From NCBI GenBank assembly GCA_011032825.1, contig JAADJZ010000005.1, forward strand, positions 1,307,001 to 1,371,000: a DNA stretch of 64,000 nt, in the 5' to 3' direction. A program made the translations under genes and the position numbers. This document shows, one piece after another, positions 55,921 to 64,000 of this stretch (position 1 is the stretch's first letter; each line of letters begins with the position of its first letter). This DNA is from Massariosphaeria phaeospora (Eukaryota; Ascomycota; Dothideomycetes; Pleosporales). The notes beneath the pieces are model-generated. The model searched no databases and was not told the DNA's origin. It saw nothing but the letters and a program-made list of their open reading frames with translations.

Positions 55921-58439
55921 ATGCCCTCGGAACAGCAACCCAACGACGCGACAAGGACCAAAATTCATCAGACACAGCTCGCTGGACCTGCCAGGAGGCT
56001 ACCATTGTCGCTCTTGGGTGAGATTGTTTACAATACCATCACCCCTATCGCGCGCATTCACCGTCCGGCAACCGCAAGTGAAGATGACCATTCCGACCCG
56101 ATTCCTAAGGAGTGTTTCGTTGCGGACTATCTCGATCACATTGAGTTCGACGGCTCAGCACTTTCAGAAATAGCTGCTTCTGTTGTCAGTGCATATCCTC
56201 AAAAATTCGGTCTAGTCTCTGGACTGGATCCAGGGAAAGTCCCTGAGGCTCTGTGCAATGAAACGGTTGGCAAGAGCGGATCTAATGTACTAGTAAAGAG
56301 GTGCCTGTTTGTGGGTGAGGTGCTCGAATTTGGTCCGGATGGACGTTGTGTTCGGTGCGTAGACACGGTTTCTAAGAAAGCTTTCTGGGAGACGATACGG
56401 GTAAGTTTGCTCATCGCTTGTTTCTCGTCTTGCTGGTACTCACATGTTGGTGCCTCTACATCAGAGCGTCGGCCGCGTTGCTGCGCCTTCATACAGGGGA
56501 AATCTGCACCTGAACTTTTCCGATATTTCCACAATACTAAAGCCTATCGTCGGGCGGATCATGTAAGTCTGTTTCATAAACTACACAGTAAAGTGCTCAA
56601 TATAGGTAGTGTCGTCGAAACCATTACACCCGAGATTCTTGTCGCACTTCATGCTGCGTTGCAGTATTACTTTTCCATCACAACCGCTATCGAACTGTAC
56701 ACTGGCTATGCCTCGATAGGAGTGCAAGTGCACCACGAGGAAATGGTAAGCTTGTATATGATACATCCATTCAACAAGAAACGCTAAAAAGAGCATAGTT
56801 ACGTGGGACCCAGTACCGAACGCGACATTATACAATCAAATTTCTCTACGTTGTGTACCACGAAGAGAGGCGCAAACTTCCGAACCGATACAAACAGCAA
56901 ACCAGTGTGCTTTATGACGACAAGTATCCCGCAGACGAGTACATTGGTCGTGGGACAACCGTAATCCAACTTAGTGAGCGTAATCACCGGGACAACAATA
57001 ATCGGCCCAATGCGCCTTTCCAGCCCTGGCAGATACTTGTTATCCCAGCCATTCCAAGCTCTCGCTCTTGGAGCCAGCACCGTATTCTACCCAAGACTCA
57101 GTTTGCAAACGCATTGGAAGCATGGTTATGGATTATCTGGTTTGAGCATAGGAAAGTATGGGCTGATATGACCGATTTATTCCGCAATATCTCTAACAAG
57201 GTGTCTCCTCCGGTAAGCCTCTTCATTTCCTGCTTCTTGAAATCAAATAATCTAATCATGAACCAGTACGATTTCATGTTCGATCTTAGCCATATCGACA
57301 AGCTGATATTCGACGATGCAAAGTACACAAAGTCGAAGTTGTACTTTTGGGCGTACCAAAGTCTCGAAATGATCCAGAGTGAGATGATGCGCATCATCCG
57401 TAGATGGGAAGCATACAGGCCTGAAGCTCTACAAGCCCCCATCGGACTTTCCAAATCACCGGACGAGGCCGCCTCCCAGATATTTGCTAAGAGGATTCAG
57501 GGTCTTGCAGAGGATATGGACGCCTGCATACAGGAGTTCCGTGAGTTGATCGAGGATTGTAAGACCAAACAGCGGGAAATTGCTGCCTTACGAGACGGTG
57601 TAAGTGATATAGTTACCGTGTCTTATTAAATGTACTAACTGTGACACTACCTCGCAGCTGTTCAACGGTTCTGCTGTTCTAGAAAGTCGGAATTCCAAGG
57701 AAACTGCAGACCAATCTCTCGAGCAAACCAAGACAGCGATCGCGCAAGGAGAGAACATCAAGGCACTTACACTAGTGAGTCCGACACTTCATTTCATCGA
57801 ACACGTTTCTGGTACTAAACTTGTCAGGTATCCATCTTCTTCCTACCCCTGGCTTTTGTAACTGTAAGTATCACATCGCCCCCCTCTTCATTAACTAACA
57901 CCAAACCCAAGTCTGTATTCGGTATGACGCATATACCGGACAGTGGGAACATGAGTGCCTTCGCCATAGTGCTGGTCTGCGTCTGTTTTCCTGCGTACAC
58001 CATCATTGGCAGCCTCATGAACACCCAGGGTATGGAACTATGGAGAGAAAGTATCCAGTGGCTCAGTGATTGCGTACCTGAAAGCTGGAGGCGCTCGAAA
58101 TACCAACGCGGTCTCTCCGAGATAGGCAGAGAAACATTTCGAGCCGCTACATGGCCGATCGAGCCGGCGGTGGCGGGAAAGAAGCGTGATCAGAGTTTGG
58201 GCAGTAATCCGAGACCAACAACAGGCTCGAAAGCTCAAGAACCAGTGGCCATAATGAAGGATGAGAGAGTCGCCAACACAACCAACGAAGCGCAAGTTGC
58301 CCAGCACCAAGATCCCCCAGCGACTAAGGAAGCCGCACAACCGACATGGAGACCCAAGCTGTGGAACCGACATACGAAGCGTGCAGACCCCGAGCAAGGA
58401 CGAGACGTCGATAATGCGGATCATTCTCATGCAAATTGA
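55921..58439 (+). CDS. CorA-like membrane protein (second copy in window)
   Basis: Eight exons: 55921-56400, 56465-56562, 56589-56745, 56799-57212, 57267-57599, 57658-57774, 57828-57863 and 57912-58439, 720 residues with correct phase throughout; note the 26-nt gap between exons 2 and 3, which is unusually short and may need revision. The large N-terminal part carries FVADYLDHIEFDG and HYTIKFLYVVYHEERRKLP. A long helical region (QSLEMIQSEMMRIIRRWEAY) precedes two membrane helices: VSIFFLPLAFVTSVFGMTH and AFAIVLVCVCFPAYTIIGSL. The CorA GMN motif is GMT here. A soluble tail of about 130 residues, rich in Lys/Gln/Pro, follows. Fungal CorA-like family membership is sound; magnesium transport is doubtful. 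Confidence 0.72.
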
Positions 58440-58487
58440 CAGACTATCGACGATGGGTACTGATCGAAAGAACAAAGACTTCTGTAA

Positions 58488-58781
58488 CTGAGGTCCGGTA
58501 CATACCCTTTTCCCCACCGTCGTAACGCGCAAGCCTGGTTGTCGTTCTTTACTCCCGCCGCTTGCGACTCTGAAATGAGGCCCGCCAGCTCGATTACGGA
58601 ACGCGGGGTCCTTAGTGAATCACGGGACCCAGAGTTCTGGAAAGATAGCTGGGCATTCGGCATGGCGCAGAAGGTTGTCGATGCGGCTTTCCCACTTCCG
58701 AAGGACTTCGACGTTCCGGACGAACAGATGGATAAGCTGTTCATGCAACTTGAGAATACCATGGGGGGTTTTTCGAAATGA
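58488..58781 (+). other. Short coding-like frame, 3' end of an unidentified gene or small orphan
   Basis: The frame is open from 58488 and ends with TGA at 58779-58781. The first ATG in it is at 58575, giving 68 residues. Codon choice looks protein-coding and the peptide is not low-complexity (PEFWKDSWAFGMAQKVVD, DVPDEQMDKLFMQLENTM). It begins 48 bases after the CorA-like stop. It may be a separate short gene, an alternative last exon of the CorA-like gene, or a relic. No family recognised. Confidence 0.35.
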
Positions 58782-59647
58782 GGGACTTCTCATGGCCTAG
58801 CGATGCTCATTCTCGCAAGTAAAGCAAATTAGCAGCATTGGCTCTGGCAGACGCAGGCACAGTCACATCGCTTCGCATGTATGCATCGGTTTCTCCGAGT
58901 GGAATTTATGCAGTGGTAATGCTAGTTTCAGTTGAGGTGCATTTGGATGAAATTGAAGGAGTGGTAGTTGCAGTCTGGCTTTTGAATACTCCTGTACTGT
59001 AACTTCCGTGCCTCGTATCGATTGAACCACGATTGTTTGTGAGAGAGCAGTAAGGTTTCTGGGTTTAGATCCTAGATGATCGCGCCGGGGAAGTGTATTT
59101 CCAATGCGTCAACCCGTTCGCGACCCTCCAATATCCACTAATACGTGTAGCACAGCGTAGCTGAACTGCCATGGGTGCAGCATCTCTTGACCCATTTTGA
59201 GCATTTCCAATCAATTTCTATGTCTCATGCTGTACCGTACATTGGCTGACATGCGTTGACTAGGTTAGGGTTCTGCAAAACTGGGCATTTCCCCGCTCAG
59301 CTGAAGTGTCAGTACGGTGAAGACCCTGTGAACCATTTCTTTGCGGATGGGCTACTCATAGATTCACATGTTGCAGCGCCTAGTTCAAATATGTAGAGTG
59401 GGATGTGACATCCAACGCTCTAGAGCTCACCAGCCATTTACTGGACGTTCTTTAAGACGTAAAGTAGATAGGTCCGGTATACCTAGAGATCCCCACGAGC
59501 CAGGCATCAATTCAGAAGAAGGCACCATAGTAACAGGCTCTACACCCCAGTAATCTATCCAATTAGTCGAAGCAAGGGCTTCATCCTTTCGTAGCCGGCA
59601 CTCTAGACGCTTTCCATAACCCAAATGAGGTGAATTTGAGGCACAGT
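58782..59647. other. Intergenic region
   Basis: About 870 bases downstream of the orphan frame and of the minus-strand oxidase. Nothing recognised. Confidence 0.45.
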
Positions 59648-61113
59648 CTATTTGATAGGAAACCATTGGTTGAAGCGGCCCTTAGGATCCCATTGCCTTT
59701 TGATATCCTTTAGGCGAGGCAGACTCTCTCCATACACAGCCTCCAACCCTTCGTCACCATGCGCAAAGTTGACATAACTGCACTCCATTAGTAACGACCT
59801 TGAAAAAAGCGCTGAACATACGCTGTAGTTTTCTCTTCATTGGCACCTGTGATGCCCCTGACCTTCTTCGCAAAAGCCATCGCTTCTTCATCCAACGCAG
59901 GATCGGCATACCAAGGAATGACGAGTGCCTGCGCGTTAACATCTCGATGCGCAAAGGCAGACGAACTTTCCGGAATGGATCTCGGCTTTTCGAGATTGTA
60001 GATCTCCACGATCATGACACTGTTCTCTGCGCCAGGCTTGCTGCGGAACTCGGCATACAGGTCCCAGATCTCTTGCCACTGGTCCGGATGCAACTTCGAG
60101 ATACCGATAGTGTGGCCTGGCTTTCGCATCTCGCGGGTGCAGAATGCGTCGCCGCCGGTGTTCCACTGATCGTATGGTAGGATACCGCTATTCTCGGAGA
60201 GGGGGCCAACGGCGTATACACCTGAAAATGCAGCGCGTGCTTCTTCCTCGGTAGTCTGAAGCAGAAAACCAGTCACGAGTATGACGGGTTGGTTGTCCGG
60301 CGGGCCGGAGTTGGTCAGGTACATGAATACGTTTTGTGCGGGAAGCAATTGCGGTCGGAGATCCTCAACGGCCTGGACGACTTGCTTGATTTTGTCGGGC
60401 GTAAAGATCAGAGCCATGTTCCAGGCGGTTCGATCGGAGGTAGGATGCGCTTTCATCACAGCCGATGTGACGATTCCAAAGTTTGGCCCAGCGCCACGGA
60501 CTGCCCAGAAAAGGTCTGGATGGGAGGTAGGTGAGACGTTGAGTAGCTCGCCTCGAGCAGTGACGAGGTTGAAGGATAGGACGTTGTCGACACCGAAACC
60601 ATACTCTCCTATGAGGTTGCCATAGCCTCCACCAAGGACAGCGCCAATCGTTCCGACGCAGTTGCAGTTGCCGGTCACGACAAGCACGCCAGCAGCATGT
60701 GCGGCATCAATAGTTTGCTTGACCGATGCACCTCCACCGACAATTGCTTGTGTCTTATCCTCGCTGAAAGCGACCTCGTTAAGGGGTGCAATGTTGATAA
60801 GTACCCCGTTGCTCAAGTTGAAAGCAGCCCATCCAACACCACCGTTTTGTGCAAGAAACGGGATGTTGTTTTTCGAGCAGTATTTTACCTGAGTCGACAG
60901 GATCAGTCTGAGGACGTACATCTCAGAAGTAAAAGAACGTACCACTTTCGCCACATCAGCCTCGGTGGTCACATCCACAACTATGTTAGGCTGTGGGGCT
61001 CCGAAGGTGCTCCATCGTGGTGGGCCTTCAGTCGAGAGAGCCACTGTGCCAGAAAGTAACGGTCTGAGAAGTTCGGAGAGTTGATCCATAGGGAGATGCA
61101 GTTTCGAACTCAT
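59648..61113 (-). CDS. FAD-linked oxidase, berberine-bridge-enzyme type
   Basis: Exons 61113-60943, 60888-59822 and 59777-59648, 455 residues. A longer start at 61161 (16 extra residues) is equally open; MSSKLHLPMDQL was preferred because it fits the usual beginning. The PCMH-type FAD domain spans about residues 40-210: PNIVVDVTTEADVAKVVKYC, FLAQNGGVGWAAF, GNCNCVGTIGAVLGGGYGNL. The histidine that normally links FAD (G-G-H) is valine here (NGGVGW); the cysteine-motif region GNCNCVG is kept. The C-terminal BBE domain reads TTAYVNFAHGDEGLEAVYG and ends RQWDPKGRFNQWFPIK. A 44-nt last intron with a textbook TACTAAT branch restores the frame. Substrate unknown; such enzymes often serve secondary metabolism, but no cluster is visible. 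Confidence 0.83.
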
Positions 61114-61161
61114 AGCAATAGCAACAGCATTTGAGAGCTGCCAACATAGCGTCGTACGCAT

Positions 61162-61971
61162 TTGGAAAAGCAGGCAGATACAGTCACCTGATTTACTGGG
61201 ATATACAGTACGGGCATGTAAGCGCAGTTTGTGTTACTTGCGAGGTCTGTTGCTGTGCGGCGTATTGCGCTCACGTATGATGGTAGAGGGTGACAAGAGA
61301 ATCCAGGAGTGCCGAGTGGCCGGCCATGTCGTGTTATCTATACCTGGACAAGGTCTGATGTACGTGTGTGGCTGCTTATTGCCTCGCCTGTCCTTCTTCG
61401 TACCGAATGTATGGGTGGTACTCGCCGAACGCCTTCCCGTATGGTTCCATACCATGGGGTGGATTTAATGAAAGCGGACATCAACGACTCCGAAGTACGG
61501 TTCGCTGCGGCACTGCGAGCGGTCGGGTCCATTGTTGGCCATGCATTCGGCGAATGGCAGCCAATCGTGTAAATACCTGCATAACTATCCACAGCCTTCC
61601 CGCGTCCGGCACAAGCCCTCACCGGGAACTAGATTGCGGCGTAGATCATCCACCGACTTTGTAACTTCTCGACGGCCAAATAGGATTCCCCAATATATTT
61701 TCGCGATCGACTTCGAGAGAGATCAATCGACAGCACTAGATACTTCGAAATGATTATATAGGGTAGTAAGCGTCGCTGTTGTGGTAAAACTTCAAAAGTC
61801 AAGCCCTACATGTATCCCAGGCTGCATATAACGATAGGAGGTTACGAATCAACCTCGAGGGAAGCTCAAGAGCCAAGTTAATGTCACGCATGGAAAGAGT
61901 GACAATACAGCCCAAGCCACTAGGAAACCCCCAAAATAAGATACACCGTAGATAATACAAAGCCCATTTCG
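61162..61971. other. Intergenic region between oxidase and Pth11-like gene
   Basis: About 800 bases; overlapping frames on both strands, no motif. Serves as promoter of the minus-strand oxidase. Confidence 0.45.
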
Positions 61972-63346
61972 CTAGATTCGTAGCTCACCCCGAGTCTGCT
62001 CGATACGAATTTCGCGCACAATGCCGTCTTGAGGCTGGAGTGCCACGTCATCGTTACGGGTGAGTTCCAGTTCCTCTAGCTCACTATAGGGTGTGCGGGC
62101 ATATTTGCGATATCTGGACAATCTGCTGTTCTTTGAAGCATCCTGGCCGGCGGATGCGTAGCCTGAAGACGAGTGCGTAGGCAGTCGTTTAACCTCAGGG
62201 CGAAAGTGAGTCCAGATTGGCCGTAGGGTAGGTAGGCAAGCAGACACGACGGCGAGAGAAAGTTCGATGTTAATCCAGAAGAAGACAGGTGCAGTATAGT
62301 CTAAATTCGAATTATATGTTAGCGTATCTTTTTGGGAGTTTCGTTGCTAAAATGAAGGCATGGACTCACATATCACATCATTTGGATGTCGCAAGTACTC
62401 TCCAGCGACTTCAAATAAAGCGATGACACGAGCAATGCTTACCGCACAAACACTGTAAGGACACAATTAGTTAGCGTAAGTGAGGAGAACAGATCAGCCA
62501 AGTGGAGTACTTCGTTGAAGACTTACGCTGCGCCTAACAAGAGTATACCCATGACAGCGATTCTTTGTTTGAGCGGCAACTGCAGACCCAAGATGACTGG
62601 TATCGGCATTGCAAGAATGATACAGTCGATAATGGTGCCGGAAATCGCGACGGATAGAAACATAGGAACTTGATTTACGCACTTGTTCCCGTAATATGGC
62701 TCGATGAAGACCGTGATGGGGTAGCAAGTGAAAAGGTGGGAGAAAAAGTAGCCGGCCGTCCAGATAGTGATAATAGTCAACATTCCGTATACAGCATATC
62801 TAAATGGGCGGGTTGTGAATATATTCTTGTAGTAGATCAAGATGGACGCCTTGATTAGTCCTAAGCCAACAATTCCGAGCATGTTGAGGGCGAATTTGGT
62901 CTTCAAGTTCTGTAAGCATGGATTTGTACTAGAGAGCCGGGCCACTTGCCTTCTCGAAAAATATCAGTCCTGGATCATCCATGATTGGGGTTCCGTCGGA
63001 ATATAGAGGCTGATGTTGGCCAAGGTGGCCATGGACAGCAGCTGGAACTAATATAAGCAGGGTTTAGAGTATTTCAATATGATTTGAACGCTCACTAGTC
63101 AATTGCAGGAGACAGCATGTTATCGACACAAACTGAGACATGTTAGTAATTCTCTCGAAAGATCTGATACAGTTCTACAGTGTGGAATGTACTCACAAGT
63201 GCGGCTATTGCTAGATGATCATCCAGGGCCATTCGTCTTGCAGAAAGCCATTTTGCCCATAGTCGAAGGCTAACAAGAATGACTGGTACTATCATGAAGC
63301 CTACAGCGAGACCTATCATGAGGCCCTTTGAATAGTCTTGCAGCAT
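61972..63346 (-). CDS. Pth11-like seven-helix integral membrane protein (fungal rhodopsin-like domain)
   Basis: Exons 63346-63197, 63132-63096, 63041-62950, 62909-62527, 62452-62370 and 62300-61972, 357 residues. The start MLQDYSKGLMIGLAVGFMIV opens helix 1; helix 2 includes WLSARRMALDDHLAIAAL, typical of the family's R-x-x-x-x-D-D-x motif. GIVGLGLIKASILIYYKNIF, then WTAGYFFSHLFTCYPI, then CIILAMPIPVILGLQLPLKQRI are characteristic of fungal Pth11-type proteins. The last helix is YTAPVFFWINIELSLAVVSA, followed by a polar tail with YSELEELELTRND. No CFEM domain. Pth11 itself is a G-protein-coupled-receptor-like sensor in Magnaporthe; ligands of most relatives are unknown. The third intron begins with GC (AAG/GCAAGT at 62949). 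Confidence 0.82.
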
Positions 63347-64000
63347 AGTTGGTATAGCGTGAGCGATGTGGCGTGATTGATGGCGTTCACATCGTATGGG
63401 GAAGACGCATAATGTTATGTTATAAGTTTTTGAGAAGCATCTCTAATTGGAGCCTCTCAAGAAACACCGTGGGTAGTCGCGTCTTTACCAGGATCGCCGG
63501 AGTTCGACTACCAGCGGAGGCACAACATCTTGAAACCATTGCAGAACCCAACGGCTGTCAAGGCCAAATTGATGAGGGGTAGCAGTTGCAGGGAAGAAAC
63601 CTTGGTCAGCCGCGTAACACTCCAAGTACGTACAGCTCGTGTCAATGCCTCGTCTGAGTCGATGGTTTTACAGCTCTGGAATGCTGTGGAACGTGGCCTG
63701 CTCTTAAACTGCCTGATTGAGAGACGTACACGAGCACGTATACGATTGAAGGCTGGGCAATATGAGCAATTGAGGGACGAGAGCGATAACCGGGGTAAGA
63801 ATTGAGGGACTAGCATCACGACGGCCCCCAGAACCAATGAGAACTTCTCTGGCCTGCCATCTCTTTCAGATGTAGGACAATGAGGCATCGGTAGCCTGCA
63901 ATCCGGCTGCGCGTGAGTTTAGGTGTTAAGTTTAGGTGTCTTGAGTGCAGCGTGCCCGCCCGGCATGCATGACGCCACTGCCTGCAGCATCATTGGTCGA
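63347..64000. other. Right window edge, no gene supported
   Basis: Promoter of the Pth11-like gene and unassigned sequence. Frames at 63508-63888 (minus) and 63530-63805 (plus) overlap and have no motif. Confidence 0.4.

Noticed and set aside
59648..59821. Apparent frameshift at the oxidase C-terminus (stop after FFQGRY)
   Set aside because: Resolved by a 44-nt intron (GTATGT donor, TACTAAT branch, GCAG acceptor) that restores AYVNFAHGDEG in frame.

Overview
This window is nuclear DNA from a filamentous ascomycete (Pezizomycotina). A Dothideomycete is my best guess, inferred from gene content only. The evidence is short introns (mostly 44-100 nt, GT-AG, with a few GC-AG), protein families typical of filamentous fungi (Ecm14, Fig1, Wsc, CorA-like, Pth11-like, DUF7708/STAND-like), and no bacterial operon structure. 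I see no tRNA, rRNA or CRISPR array. Exon boundaries were read by eye from splice motifs, codon phase and protein continuity. Every multi-exon model given with explicit exons adds up to an open frame.

Left block (1-16 kb) is mostly conserved housekeeping. It holds the 3' part of the dolichyl glucosyltransferase ALG8, the Isw2-complex subunit Itc1, the SAGA subunit Sgf73, a secreted protein of unknown function, the RNA polymerase II import factor Iwr1, and a Fun26-type nucleoside transporter divergent from Iwr1. The Sgf73 frame ends at a TAG and then continues open through three 31-residue repeats. A repeat-rich gap at 11.1-12.9 kb carries a small element with terminal inverted repeats.

Middle block (16-26 kb) reads as accessory DNA. 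It is a run of minus-strand genes: a CorA-like membrane protein, Fig1, a short-chain dehydrogenase with an oversized intron, a degenerate Hsp70/actin-fold ATPase, a second secreted orphan and a broken RTA1-like gene. These are interspersed with copies of a dispersed repeat and another inverted-repeat element.

Block 28-42 kb is conserved again: a Wsc cell-wall stress sensor, the Arf-GAP Gcs1, twinfilin, the mitochondrial succinate/fumarate carrier and a large Sec7-PH Arf exchange factor. Several act in trafficking, actin and cell-surface growth. Block 42-52 kb holds Ecm14 (a pseudo-carboxypeptidase), a secreted GMC oxidoreductase, a fungal regulator-like protein lacking a zinc cluster, and a divergent pair of Sps19 (peroxisomal dienoyl-CoA reductase ending in AKL) and Atg33 (mitophagy).

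Right block (53-64 kb) is again accessory. A STAND-like protein with a ruined Walker A and a C-terminal array of acidic/basic repeats is transcribed divergently from a second CorA-like protein. Then come a short orphan reading frame, a berberine-bridge-type flavin oxidase that has lost the usual flavin-linking histidine, and a Pth11-like seven-helix membrane protein.
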